The notes: generated by a model not told the origin, from the sequence alone. A stretch of 64,000 nt of DNA from Loxodes magnus (GCA_946699065.1 CAMPDV010000359.1:186001-250000); one strand, 5' to 3'. Shown: positions 13,795 to 27,814, counted from the stretch's first letter. A program made the numbers and translations.

Positions 13795-14290
13795 TCATTC
13801 ATTATTCTCGAAAATGTCTTCTCTTGAACTAAAGGACGACTAAAGATTTCATTAATTCGCTATCCTTATTAATAATATATACTTCACAGTTAAGTTTGTT
13901 ACATCTAAAGTTTTGTTTAAAATTGCTAATCTTAAATTTTTTACAAAATATTAACTCTAACTGAGTCACTTATATTTAAAACAGGTCTTTTATTATATTT
14001 TTTATAAATAAATAAGTTTAGTTTCTTCACCAGAATCTTTTATAATGGTGCTGCTTTTTACATATATAACATAATCTTTTTCTTTTTATACTTCATTATT
14101 ATTCATTTTTTTGATATCCATAGGTATACTTCCCTGTTACACATTGATTTTTTAAATAATTTCTTAGTATTTGGCTTATCTTTCTATAGATTCTTTATTT
14201 GATATTGGAATTAAACTAAAATTTAAGCATTTGATCTCATCTAGTGTATATTTCATTTAAGATTATATCTATCTATTGTCTCCTCTAAAA
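13795..14290 (-). pseudogene. Decayed Gag-like ORF fragment, inverted partner of 8.4 kb
   Basis: The minus strand reads YNKRPVLNISDSVRVN, then LWSIYYQQGQRINEIF and SRPLVQEKTF in one frame. The last block matches the 8.4-kb fragment and the Gag-like C-terminus at 55 kb. The SDSVRVN block also recalls the basic tail of some integrases, but no catalytic domain is present, so that reading is weaker. Upstream, the similarity to the partner continues to about 14290. Confidence 0.45.
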
Positions 14291-16241
14291 AAGGAAATTA
14301 AATATTTCAATACTTAGTACAACTAAAATCACTTATAACCCACTTGACTAAAAAAGTTAGAATAGAAAGAATCGCTAGGTAACTGAAGAAAAACGAAAAA
14401 AAAACTTCAAAGTAGTTCTAATGGAAATATAACTTAAAGAACAAATCTAAAAAGAGAAATTTAAAATATAATTAAAAATATAAAATAATTATTTACTAGA
14501 TTTAGAAATCCTTTAACTAAATCTAAAATTAATTATATTTTAAAAAAAATTGTTAAATAGTTGCAAAACGATTTATTAAAAAAGCATCTTAGAGCATTTA
14601 TGTTCTTTTTACAAAACAAAAAAGACAAAAAAATCAGGTTTCTATTAGTTATTTGTGCTGGTATGAAAATAACTTTGGAAAAATTAATTTTAATTTTAAT
14701 TATCTAAGTGAAACATTCTCTTATTAACCAACTAATTATACCTTATAATTTAAATGACTATTCATTAAGAAAATATTCTAAATTATTAATTATTTGTTTT
14801 AATTATTTGGATAGAATTTTATAAATAAAGCAAATTTAAACAGATGCAAATAAATAAGCTTTTAGTGTGAGATAATTTAAAATAAATAATTAAAATTTTA
14901 CTTGGAAGTCTAAAAATTTAAATGTAATGCATAAAATTTATTCCACATAAATAAGTTTCTCCCATTCTTTAGCAATTAATCTATATAAATAAAAAATAAT
15001 CATACTTCACGCTTTAACTTCTCTATTTTTATCACTCTAATTTTAATTTTATATTTTTAATTTTTTTATATTCTCATACTTCTTTTTCAAGAGAGGAAAT
15101 TCTCAATTTATTTTTTTCATTTAATTCTATCTAAATATTTAAGATTGGAATTTAATAAAATACTTCCCAATTTATTCTTTTTTGACTTTATCCAATCTTT
15201 ATATTTTTTTCTTTTTCTTAAATTAAATTTCTTATAGTTTTTCTTTCACTTATTGGTAGTATTATTAATTTCTATCATTTCTAAATAAAACTCTTCAATT
15301 GGTGATTTTTACTTTAAGTATAATAAATCCTTTTATAATCTTTAAATTTATATTTATATTATTGATTCTTCAGATTCTATTTACTCTTTAGTAGATAATT
15401 TGTTGTTTTACTTAGTATAATTTATCGATGCTTTAGTGGTAGATATTTTATTCAGTTTCGATTGATTTCCTAAGCATAAGAATTTGTTCTTCTATCGATC
15501 TCTAAATTTTTTTTAATTTATATTAGCTGTCTAACAAACGATTTTGGAGACCATTTGATTATAAAATAATTTGATTATGTCTTTATTTATCTTTTTATTC
15601 AATTTATTAATAAGTTAGTGAACTAAAAGCGAGGCTATTGCATAAGCTTCGTATACTTTTTCTTTTAAATATGTACTAAATACATTTTTCAAGTATCATC
15701 CACATTTCAAACTTATTGGAATACCTTTATGTCATATTTTTTTCGCATAAATCTCAACTAAAAATTATATAAAAGATAGATGATATTTATTGCTTATATT
15801 ATAGGAATTTAAGACAACTCTAGTTATTAAAATTAAACTTTTTGGAATACTTTTGATTAAAGTAGTTTAATATACTCTACTATCTTGATACTTTTAATCC
15901 AGAAATACCTGTTTCATTATATCTCTCAATCTACCATTTCAATTAAACTAATTAAATATATATTCTTTAAGTATTAACTTAAAGCTAGAATTAATTATAA
16001 CCTAGCTATTATAATTATAACTATATTTAATTAGATAAACTAATTTTGAGTATCAAGTGAAGAATAGAAATCTTTTTTTAAATTTCCTTTATAAATGAAG
16101 ATTAAAGGAATATATATTAAACTTGTTTTTAAATTAAAGTTAATTAAATATTTATAATACATATTCAAGTATTATTGCTCTTTCTTGATTTTTGTGATGC
16201 TTCTAAATCATTTTTTTATTATTTTGGTAGTGATGTATAAT
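14291..16241. other. AT-rich intergenic region, nothing supported
   Basis: AT-rich DNA downstream of the channel gene that ends at 16242. No structured RNA or protein motif could be supported. Confidence 0.45.
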
Positions 16242-19200
16242 TCATAGATTACTTTCCCTTTTTTTTCTAAATGATCTATTTTTAAATTTAAATACTTTCG
16301 TTTTAAGAGAAAAATAAGCATTCAATTTGTTCTGGTGTCTTATTTTCCTAGCTTTACCTAGCTTATTATACATTTTCTTAAATTTGAATGTTTTATGCTT
16401 GCTATTCTTATACTTAATCTTCCTATTACTCATGCTTATCCCTATTGGTTTCAATATCTTCAAAATGAAAAGGACTATAGGTGTTATAATTTTATTAGGT
16501 ATCTTCATTGCTCTACCTTTTTTCTTGCTTGATTAGTTAGATGATTTTAAGACTTTATGATTATCTCGTTTAAATCAATTAAGTAGAATCTGTACATTTA
16601 TCATTTTTTAAATCTTCTTCTTTTTAATAATTTATAAAACTTTCTTATTTTTTGCTTCCTTCATGTGTTTAAGCTGTAATTCCCTAAGGTTATAATGGGA
16701 AAAATTATTTAATATTTGTGTCTTATCCTTCATTTTATAATCGCTCAGTTTAGGCATAATTCTATATTTTATTTTTAGTCTATATGCTTTCATATGATTA
16801 CAGCATTAAGCTAACCATAAACTATTTTCAATCTTCTTCAGCTTGTACTTATATCTGCTACAACATAGATTTAGTGCAATACTATAAAATGATATTATCA
16901 ACTTTCTCTACATCTTTTTAGATATTTTATTCCTATATCTCATTATATTAGGATTGCAACTGCTATCTTATATTTTAACTCTTAAAATTAAAAGAGTTAT
17001 TTAATGAAAGCTTTTAAGTAGCATACTACTGTATATTAGTATGCATCTATTACTTGGATTCGTAAATCCTTATTATTCTCTCTAATTTTCTCTTTTGCTT
17101 TTCATTATTTGCTTACTCCTCTGAATATTAGGACTTACTATACTGTCTTAGTCAGATTAGTCAACTATGATAAGAAGTAATTGGGTAAAATTTTTCGTAA
17201 TCCTGTATTAGTTACTTACCTCTACAAAATATTTTGCTTAGTTCTAATAAAAATTTTCCTATTTTTATTGGTCTACTATTATCTCTGCGAAATCTAGCTT
17301 CTTTATTGCATTGAAAAAAGTATTAATTGGAATTAAAATTAAAATAAGGGAGAGGAAAATAGCGAATACTAGATAATATTTTCCTCCGGATCCATTAAAG
17401 TGGAAGAAGAAAAATCCACATAATGAGTAAATAAGCATGAAGATAGGTATTTTATCAACGTTGCTGATGTTAAGGTAATCAGATATTTAATAAGGCATAG
17501 CGTATCGTCTTAAGAGATTATACTTATCAATTCAATAAATAAGCATAAATAAGGCTAAAACTAAAATGAAACCCAATGGGAAGATTACTGCATAAGCAAA
17601 GCAAACTATAATAATTTTGTTTATATCAGTATATCTCTAAGTAATATTAAATTGCTAGTCTTCCATTATCTTGTTAGCTTCATACTAGGAAACAAATTTG
17701 CCATTTTTTAGTTTACGTTTCAGGCATATTCTCTTTATTTTCTTCCAAAAGGAAAAAGGAAATATTAAACTTAGAAAGATTTCAAGAGCAAAAGCAATGT
17801 AACTTTAAAAAATTTTCTCAATTTGCACAAAAAAACTTTGGCTAAAGAATAAAACTAAGAAAAAGATGAACATTATAAGAGTACCTACCAAACTTTACTA
17901 TATAGTCTTCTTGTTTGCCATTGACGCTATCAGTTTAGTGTAAGTGTCGTGCTTCTCTATTAAGGAAAATTTGTTTATTAAAAACTCGAACAAAATATTA
18001 GTAATTTTAATAGCTATTGGTCCTAAGCCTATTATATAATAATTTTGAAAAAGGAAAATTAGAAGGGAAGTTCAGAGCCCAAGCGAAACTAAAAAAAATA
18101 AAGATGATAATACTTTTTTAAGCTTCTTTTTTCTCTAGGTATATCCGAGATATTCCCATTGAATATCACTAGGTTCCGGAGCCATTTCTGCGTATGGATA
18201 AAATTCTTCTTTGAACAAACGCTATCGTTAACTACTTAAGCATGAAAGTAATTTTGCACAAAATCTTTTGAATCAATACTCGTTTGTACCTCCATACGCT
18301 TAAACAACTGCCCAGGCGTCTTCTTATTTCTGAAATGTAACAATCGCTTATTAAATTTACTCTTTTTATCGCTCTTTTCCTTCTCCACTATATATCTTCA
18401 CTTTATTTTAAATTTCTTTCTATAGGGAATCAATTCTTTACTAAACTTCTTCGCTTTTAGGTGTTTTTCTACATTTTTACAGTAGTTTTTTATACCATGG
18501 AATGGCTTTATCCTACGCACTTAAATACTATATCTCTTTTAATTTGATTTACTACTTTTCTAACTGTCTATATAATTTACAGATTGCATGCAAGTTAACT
18601 GGAATTAAGACTTTTTCAATGACTACTTTTTCGTTATTTAGATTCTAGACATTAGTTTCTAGAAATTATTTTAGTTCTTATTCTTTGATATTTGGTCCAA
18701 GATCCCTCAATCAAACCGAATATTTGGAGGGACTAATAATTTTTTGGCTTATCAAAATAGAAAATCTTAAGAACTGTCACTTTATAAATATAAACCCTAT
18801 AAAGAAGATTAAAATTATAAGCAAGTGTAGAATTCCAAAAAATGAAGGAATGTTATAGTTCATATCTCCTTCTTTTCTATAAGATTCAACTGAGCTTCTT
18901 TCTAAAAATCCTTTGTCTTCGTTTTCTCCATTCCATAAGCATGAAAAAAGAATAGGTAAGTTTAAGGAGAAAGCAATAAGCATTAAATAGATCAAATACT
19001 TTAAATAATCAAAATAAAGAGAGAAGCCTATCCCTAGTGGAGCTAATTCACTATTTTAGCAGCATAATTTATATTTTTCGCCCTCTGTTGTAAAGCCGCA
19101 ACAATGACATTACTGTTCTTTTGATATTTTGCTTTCATATATTTTTTTCTCTTTTCTTTTTCTTATTTTTTTGGCTTTTTAGTGAATGCGTGCTTTTTCG

Positions 19201-19433
19201 TAATCCGCTCTTTCAGCTCCATTAAAATTTTATAATTCCTATTAAAGAAAGTCTATTTTTTCTTAATTTTATTCTGCTTCCTCAAATTTCTTAGGACTCT
19301 CATTTTAAACAATCTCAAACGTACTTTACTTAACATCAGTCTATGAATAATAACCTTTCTACTATTGCACCTCATTTTTTTACTCCTCTGGTTGCATCTA
19401 AATAACTAGCTAACTATTGCTGTTCATTTGCAT
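16242..19433 (-). CDS. TMEM63/OSCA (CSC1-like) channel
   Basis: A single frame of 1063 codons from ATG at 19433 (a second ATG lies two codons on) to TGA at 16242-16244, with TAA/TAG as Gln and several TGA as Trp. The N-terminus is Gln-rich, then has a CHCCGF...LCC cysteine patch. Two membrane segments follow and then a cytosolic domain (PSKYSVWLRDLGPNI; later AIVTFQKQEDAW). The family signature is APEPSDIQWEYLGYT, followed by the multi-pass core with a W-I-DKYNLLRRY motif. The C-terminus is long and Lys-rich. OSCA/TMEM63 proteins are mechanically or osmotically gated cation channels in membranes. The size is larger than the usual 700-800 residues because of the tails. The start could lie further upstream. 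Confidence 0.85.
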
Positions 19434-21229
19434 TAAAAGTCGTTAGTTCTTTTAAGTTATTTTGCTAAAAATTTGACTGACAATAAATAAAAGCATAGAT
19501 AATCTAATAAGCACTTTTTTTACTTATAAGTTATTACTCATTTATAGTTATGAATAGAAACCTTCCTTACAAGAAATGAATATTCTCCTCTTTAAAGTTA
19601 TATTATAATACTACAGTCTTAGTAACTTTAGCTTCTATATTTAACTCATGTTAATACTTTGTTTAATCATTTAGACAGTTTACTTTGTTACTTGTAGATG
19701 CCTTTAAATTTCATAAGAAAGGATTAGGATATAATGTAATTATTGATAATTAGAAATTTATTCTTGTATAAGATATATTCAAATATTTTAAACGCACTAA
19801 GCGATAATTAAGAGGTTAATACTTCTAATTCTGATAATTTAGTGACTGTCTTGTGTATGTAGTTATGAATTATATTCAGACTTAGTTTTTTCAAGTGAAT
19901 CACTTACATTTTGGAATCATATAATAAATGATTTTAGAATAGAAACCAATATCTATATGAAGTGGAAGTGAATAGGTAGTTAAGATTAAATCAATTAAAT
20001 TGAAGTATAATTAAGTCTCTTTCAGTCAAAGATATATTTTAGATTTCTTTTAAATTTTATATGCAAATTAAGCATTAAAATCAATTATTTCAAGTTTCAA
20101 GTCAATCATCCATTTTTTGATTAATAATACAGTCATAATATAAGGAAGCAATCAATTAGATAGGTAAAAACTTAGTTCTTAATAAATAAAACTCTAAGTT
20201 AAAGTTAAAGAACTGAATTTCTTATTCTTTATTCCTTTAATTATAAGAAAATTATCTTGTTAAGCAATTTATTTAAATAAAATTAGCTTATTAAATTGGT
20301 TTATAAGATCCTTCATATATAAACCATCATAGCAATCTTATTCGTTTTAATAGAAGTATTTTATTTATTAAGATAATAATACCTTAAAAGTTCTATCAGT
20401 TCTCTTTTATTAGTCTTAGTTCCTACAATGTTATAATTCTAACTTCTCCTATAAAAAGAATTTCAATCTTTTATCTATATACTGAAACTGTAAATATTAT
20501 TGCTGTAGTATATGTATGTTAATTTTCCTACATCTATTGGATTTTGATAGATGGTGTTTTTGAACAAAATATTCAAGATATGGAAATAGATTGAAAAAGG
20601 ATTATAGTTGCAATTTATCTAATAAACTTCATCAAAATTTTCTCCTAACTTTAAATGACATTATACCCCTCATCTTATACTATACTAACTTAAAAACTAA
20701 AATTGATTCCCTTATAGCTAACTCCCAAACAGTTAGAATCCTGTCAATTTGCAATACCTATCACAATCTTTATCTATTTAAAGATCACCTAAATTTTTTC
20801 CTTCAAGCACTATTTCCTTGATTAAAAATTTTTCTTTTAATCAAAGTCGGGTTATTTTCCCTTTTTACCTTCTTAATCAGATTTATTGCCTGAAGATATA
20901 TAAAAATATTGATTATTTTATCTATTCTTTTAATTAATTTGGTACCATTTCTATAAAAAAACCTCTAATAAAATATTTCATTAATTTGCATCTCCATTAA
21001 TTAACCTACAGTATAAAAAGCATTTACTCTCTCTGCAATATAGCTGATTATTTTTCATTTTTTTTCTTTAATAGGATATAGATTTGATTATAGAAGCACC
21101 TACTATGAACAAAGCAAATCTGCATTATTACTTAAGATATATGTAAAGCTACTATAAGCTCTCTTTTTTCATATCTTAGCTACTAATACTCTTTTTTATT
21201 TTGTTGGCACATCTTTTTTTTCCAATTTG
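19434..21229. other. AT-rich region upstream of the channel gene
   Basis: Holds the presumed promoter of the minus-strand channel gene. No specific element, RNA or protein motif is recognisable. Confidence 0.4.
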
Positions 21230-21232
21230 AAT

Positions 21233-21690
21233 AAAATTTTAAATCTTTATTTAAAAAGCTTAATACAGAAGAAACTAAGCTAAGAATTACCCTTTGATTA
21301 TAAAAAGATATAGTTATCAAATATTAAAGCTTTAAAGGAATTAAAATGAAGAATATACTTTCTTAAACTTGAATAATAAGGCTAAGAAATAATAAAATTT
21401 GCTATATGAAACAAAATACCATCATAATGCAAGGCTAGAAACATATTTCATATAAGCACTTAAAATCATTGAATTATCATTATCTAAATAATCAGTTTAA
21501 TTAAAAAATCAGAAATATAAGCTTAGTATATCTAAATTAAATAGCTATAAGGAAAATTATCTCCTAAGCTAAACTGAAAGAATTTATACGTACAAGTAAG
21601 AAAAACTTGATTTGACTAAGTTAATTTATAAGAGCGCTCAAATGTAATTGAATGCATGCAATTCTTTTTATTAGCCTATTATATTTAGAT
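21233..21690 (+). CDS. Possible coding segment, unknown
   Basis: One plus-strand frame has a coding-like composition, with stretches such as NLLYETKYHHNARLETYF and LNSYKENYLLSQTERIYTY. I recognise no domain and cannot set start, stop or introns. It may be an exon of a Tyr/Asn-rich ciliate protein. Confidence 0.3.
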
Positions 21691-24504
21691 AATTCTTCAA
21701 TGATAAATTGGTCTGTTCGGTCATTTTAAACTTTGTTAACTAGAAAATCCTTAGTAACTCTACTCTTCTTAGGTTTCTTCTATTAAAATCCCTAGAAAGC
21801 TTCATTTAGCATTTCAAATAAAATAATTTAAGCATTATTTAATTTTATATTTATATCACAAGCAAACCAAAATAACTTAGAAGGCACTTTCTTAAGAAGA
21901 CCTGTGAGATTTAGCAACTTTTAAAACGAGAAAATTCATAAAGAGTAGTAGTAAATAGCTTATATTTTCATGATAGCTATACTATAATAAAATAAAAGGG
22001 GTATAATTAAAGGTTTCATAAATTACAGTGTAAAGAGATTGTTATAAGATAAATAAATAAATCTTTGCAATCCATTTTATTATGGATTTATAGAAACCTC
22101 TTTTATCCAGCAATCAAACAAAAATTAATTTGGATAGTTTGTGCGGTTTTACAAAGTATTACTATTATCATAACTCTAGGTTTAATACTAGCTAAAGAAA
22201 TAAATTCGAAAAGATGGAGAAAATTTAAATAATTTGAAATAAAATAATAATTATTCTCTAAAATAAATCTAAAATTAAGATAAAATAATTTATTATAATA
22301 TAATTAAATTATAATATCATAAATATTTTGCTTTATTATTAACAGGAATTACCATTTATGAAAATTAAATTTTAAATATTAATATATTATTATTTTTATT
22401 TCTATCTTGCATCTCTTAAATTTAATCTTAAAAAACAATAAATTACTATTAATATTAATAATTTATCTTAGATACAGCATAAAGTTAATATTCTTTAAGC
22501 ATTTAATTGCTAACATTTAATTATGAAATATTTTTCTATATAAGATTAATTAACAAAATTTTTATAACATTTATTTTTTACTCTTCTTATACAGATTTTC
22601 ATTTGTAGGTTTAAATATCTATATTGATGCAATATTAAAAAAATTATAGTAGTTAATTTAAATTAAAAAATTACTTTAAAGCTTATAACAGAAAATTATA
22701 AAATCTAGCAATTAAATATAAAATTATTTTTATTTATGTTTTTATCAAAAATTGTAAATTTGTTAAAATTATATTTAGTTTGAATTTTATTTCTACCTTT
22801 ATTATTAAATAATAAAGACTTCCCAAATATAAAATTATATACATTTTTTTACTTATAAAATTACTTTTATAAGATCTGTATTCAGAAGTTATTTTTTGCT
22901 TTTTTAAATTATTTAATTTAAATAACAATTTTTAGAAAATTTTAAATTTAGATTTCTTTATAAACAAATATATTATAATAAAGATGCTATATAAAATTAA
23001 ACGTAATTTTAAAATTTTGTTACATTTTTAGTTTTCTTAAAAATAGTATAATTTAAATTTGTTTATTTATTAAATTATTTTATATTTAAATTATTATAAT
23101 ATTATATAATTAATAATATACATTATTATACTGAAAAAGTATGTATTTAAATTTATATAATTGTACTAAGAAAGCAAATAGTAATTTTTATTTCTCCATT
23201 ATCATTTTTTATAAAATTGTAAAATAGATTACTTAAATCTAAAAGAGCTATTGAAATTAATTTTATTTAAGCTACTTTAATTTATATTTAAAATTATAAT
23301 AATTTATATTTATTTCTAAAAGTTTTAAAATATTATATTAAAACATAAAATTTAATTTTTTATTTGTATATTTTTTATTAACATTTTAGAAATTTTCTAA
23401 TTACAGTTTTAATTAATAAGTATCATTTTAATTTCTTAAAAAATCAATCTTAATTTATTTACTTTTCAGTTTAATATAATTTTAATGTATTTTTTTACTT
23501 TCTAATTTGTTAAAAAATTTAAATTTTTGTTTTATTTAATACTTTAAATTAAATATTAAACGATCAAAATTTTATTTTTTGTAATCATTTATTAATTTTC
23601 TTATAATTATCTTTCATATGCATTATTATTCACTTAAATTTTATAACATCAAAAACACATTTTTTGCAGTTTGATTTCCTTTATATTAAAAGTACAACAA
23701 AAAATGTATCTTATGTTTTTCCCTTTTAGAAATTACATAAATTTGAATAAAATTTGAATAATTTTTGTATAAATAGAAATTAAAATATTTCTACTATCTG
23801 TTTATAATGTTTTTATTTTTAGTTATAACTTTAATAATTTTAGAATAATAATTATGAAAAATTAAAAATTAATTTAGTTAGAATTTATTTAAAAAATTGT
23901 TTTCATTTGTTTTATCAAGTTTGCATTAATTGATTCTGATGCTATTTAATGTTTTAACCTTGAATTCATATTTTTTTCTTAATTAATTTTATCTTAAATA
24001 TTGTTTAAAAATAATTATTAAAATTAGTCTAAGAGTTAACAAAGTTTTAAACTGGAATATATTTATCAAAGCTTTGACACTAACAGCAATTTTTATTTTA
24101 ACACTTTTTTACCATAACTTCAATATTAATAGCATTGCCTTAGAAGAGTATTAATCTTTATAAGCTAAAGTTATTTTTTTGCTTTAACACATATAATAAA
24201 ATAAAAGAAGATTCTTTATTTAAATTTATTTTTAAATAAAACCTGGGGAAATTGTGATTATTAATGTTTTTCTTTCTTATGTAAATAAATTATAAGCATA
24301 ATATCAAATTTTTGATTTAATCTTAATAATATAATTATCTAACTTATTTAAACTTATTTATAGATAAATTAATTCTATTTCTTTATCTAAAAATATTGCT
24401 TTATGAATCTATCTTTTTTATTTAAGCTAAAATATTCTAAAAATCTATAAAGCCATCCAAATTTGCTATTAAAAGCCTTTCTAATTAATTATATATTTTA
24501 GATT
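21691..24504. other. Extremely AT-rich region, nothing supported
   Basis: About 2.8 kb, among the most AT-rich DNA in the window, with long poly-T and poly-A tracts. No gene or RNA is supported. Confidence 0.5.
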
Positions 24505-24629
24505 TAATCTTAGCTTGCTCACTAATCTTAATTTTAGTGTTGGTACTAAATAAATTTATTTTTTAAGAGTTATCACTATTTTTAAAGTACTTAGTTAGCT
24601 TATTTACATGGTAATTAATAAAGCTATAA

Positions 24630-27600
24630 ATGAAAGCTATTTTAGTTTTATTTCTCTTTACTTTGGGACTTTCAGAATTAAATGTTCTAATCTCTGGAGA
24701 TTAGTATGTTGAACTTCTTCCTTATGAAAACATAACTCTAAAAGCTAAAGCTTTTGATTAGAACGCCTAAGATATAAAGTACGTATGAACTTGCTAAATA
24801 TAATAAGAAGTTCTTTAGTATGATGACAAGTTAGTAGATTAGATTATAAGAACATGTAGTGCTTAAGGCCCCTAATTACTTATTTGTGCTTAGTCATTTC
24901 CAGTAGGCGCTTTTCTTGCTATTACAATAAATGCTTCTACATCTGATGGAAGATTTGGACTTAGCACAGTCTAAGTACACATAACTCAAAGCCTTTACTC
25001 TCCAGTTTCTATTGGTCTTGAATAAAATGATTTTAATATAGTAAACTAAGACTCTTTATTTGTCCTATATGCAAAAGTACGCGATTCTAATTTTCAAATT
25101 AAGTAGACTTCTTGAACTTAAAATCCTGGGAATATTGAAGAAGTTTCAGTCTTCGAAACGAACTTAAATTTTATCTTAGTAAATGCTTCTAATCTAAATC
25201 AAAGTATGTAATATACTTATGTAATATAAGCATAAAATGCTAATGATTTTACTTTCTTTGGTTAAAAGGTAGTTTATGTAAATAATGCTCCTAATTGTGG
25301 GTAATTTGCGGTAAGTCCTTAAAGAGAATTAGCATGAGAAACTAAATTCTAAATTTAAAGCTTAAAATGCTTTGATATAGAAGAAAACTATCCTCTATAG
25401 TATTAATTTTTCTATCTAGCAAAATCGGGTGAAGAAATACCACTAAGTGTAAAAAGTGATTAATCAGAGCAAGTTTTTAAGCTGCCTTAGTTTGCTAATT
25501 ACTCTGACTAAAGTTTGATAGTAGGAGTAAGTATATGTGACTAGTTTGAAAGTTGTACTAAAATGATATAAACTATCTAAGTATATAAGTCACTTTGAGA
25601 TGTTAACTACGAAATACAAAATATCGAATATAGAGTCTTTAATTCTAGCTTAGAGAAAAAGAACTTTTTATATAACTTAGCTATAGAAATGAGCTAAAGC
25701 TCTTAGACTATTTTGAAACAGAATTAGATGGAGCTCTTGGAATAATTGTCTTCTAATATAAATACACTAGAAAAGCAGAAAATAGCAATTTAAGGCTTTT
25801 AAGAAATTTATTGAATGATAGAATCTGAAGATATATAGAGATATATTAACTACTTAGATAGATGTCTAGATTGAAATGAGAACTAAGAGCTTAAATTTGA
25901 ATAGTTAAATTATATCATAACAATTATTGATAATCTATTGTATAAATAGAGTAAAATAAATTAAAGGTAGATGAGGTAGATGATAGATGGGAAATAAATG
26001 AAGTAGGAGAAGGAATAATTAAGGGATCTTTGAGATAGCTACACTAAACAAAAGAATAACTTAAGTCAATAATCTGGTAATTAATATAAAAATCTTCTTT
26101 ACTTTTTGCAATGTCTAATCTGGTACCTAGTAAATGATACCCCTAGAAGCACTTATGATTAAAGTCTAACTTAAATTTATCGATAGAGCTTGTTTGATGA
26201 AATCCCTTTTTCTTTGAAGATTTAGTTCCTAATTTTTAAGTTTATCCTATACCTGATAGAGGACGCTTCTCTATATTAGCAAGTTTTAATAATAATCCTT
26301 GCGAAGATAGTTCATTAGAAGTGACTTATTTAGGTATAGAGATATACAAAGGCTGACAAATTTATGATAACAATTCTTGGTCTGGGTTAAGCATTCCCTT
26401 GAAAGAATCCGTAAGTACTGATTATACGCTTTATTTCTAAGAAACCAATATCGAAGAACTTGTATGCTAGATGTGAGATTCAGATCAATAAATCTGAACT
26501 AATGAGTTTACATGCTTTTTATAGAAAACAGATAAAGACTTTGTGTACGCTTGTAAATGTTAAAAATCAGGGATTTTGAGAATAAATTGCAAAATCTCTT
26601 AAAGTTAGGAAGAGTTTCAATAATAAGAACATGAAGAAGAGTTGGAAGATGATGAGTCCTATGAGTAAAATATAAAGCCATCTACAAGCTTAGAGGATAA
26701 TTAAGGCATAAATGTAGATTAATAAAGTTCTGAATATACTTCTAATGAAGAATTTTATGATAAATCAATTCCATTTTATACACTTCTATGCATATCCTCG
26801 ATTTTTACTTTTCTTCAAATATTCTATGTGGATATTTAAAATGTAATAACTTAGACAATTAGAATAATACCTAAATTAATTAGTAAGCTCAGGTCAGTTA
26901 TTCTAACTGATAGACATTATGTGATTATTTATCTCTAACTGGTCTATGAAAAAAAACTCAGTCTAAAAAACAATCGAGCATAACTCAATCCTTTTAATAG
27001 ATTGAATAATAGCCCAAATTCGCTTTTTTACTAACCTTGCTTACGCTTCTTAAAGCACTAAGGAAAAAAAATTGAATTTTAAAACTTCTTAGTTGCTTTA
27101 TGAATAGCTCTTATAGTAATAATCTGAAAGACTTTAAACATTTGCATACTTTTGAAGCTTTAAGGTATCTAGCGTTGCTTCGTTGGCGTTCAACTAGTAA
27201 AAGGCATAGCAGTTACAACCTGGATGAGGTTTAATTTTGACACTGAGAAATACTCTCCCTGGCTTTAAAGCTTTTTAATCAGCTACTTTCTTTACCTTCT
27301 AATTTTGGACCCTATTTTTACATTCTTAATAATAAAGCTTATTTCTAAGAAGTACTTTTACTAGGCTTTGAATCATTATTCTCCAATTCAACCTATAAGT
27401 ATTCAAAACTCTAGCAGTAATTTAGAGTTACCTAATGTTCCAGTATATTTAGCTTAGTAAGTATCTTCTAATACTCTAATGAATATCAACAATAACATTA
27501 ACTAGGAGATTCCATTTATCTAAATTAATTGCTGTATTAAACCTTAAAATTGATAATCATAAAGCTCATTAAGCGAGATTATGCCTGGAATGGCTTAGGA

Positions 27601-27814
27601 AAATTAACTTAATAATCAAGATTTAGAAAATGACTTGAGTGGTCAGCTTTAAAACTCGGTTTATATTCCATAATCTATAGAGAATTTATTACAACCTGGT
27701 AGTTCCTAAATGTTTGCAGGAAGTAGTTAAATTAGTTTACTTAATGTATAGGAAAACGATTAAGAGATTAACTAGGAAAGTATTGATCAAGTAGATTAGA
27801 GATTTAACTTGTGA
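24630..27814 (+). CDS. REJ/GPS-type protein, right copy with frame breaks
   Basis: Starts MKAILVLFLFTLGLS, a signal peptide. The extracellular part has Trp-Thr-Cys near residue 50 and an REJ/PKD-like region ending in PNCGQFAVSP...DIEENYPLQYQFFY. It continues through a GAIN-like region to a GPS-type motif near 26480-26570 (TCFLQ...YACKCQ). A membrane segment follows (PFYTLLCISSIFTFLQ), then more hydrophobic stretches (ALWIALIVIIW) and a Gln/Asn-rich tail ending at TGA 27812-27814. Relative to the left copy it lacks one base near 26824, in an A-run near 26964-26970 and in an A-run near 27063-27072. Together these restore the frame but scramble the part between. A 17-nt intron lies at 26130-26146. 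The breaks may be real decay or homopolymer errors. Confidence 0.72.
26130..26146 (+). other. 17-nt intron in right REJ-GPS gene
   Basis: GTAAATGATACCCCTAG with GT-AG ends. Splicing joins ...LIWYL to KHLWLKSNLNLS. The frame change at this point is shared by both paralogues and is supported by silent substitutions on each side. Confidence 0.75.

Noticed and set aside
13795..14290. Polinton/retroviral-type integrase tail
   Set aside because: Only a short SDSVRVN-like stretch fits, no catalytic core exists, and similarity to the Gag-like ORF at 55 kb is better.
26897..26913. A second 17-nt GT-AG intron in the REJ-GPS gene
   Set aside because: The left copy reads through this position in one frame (QTLCDYSSLTG). 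The right copy simply lacks a base upstream, so no intron is needed.
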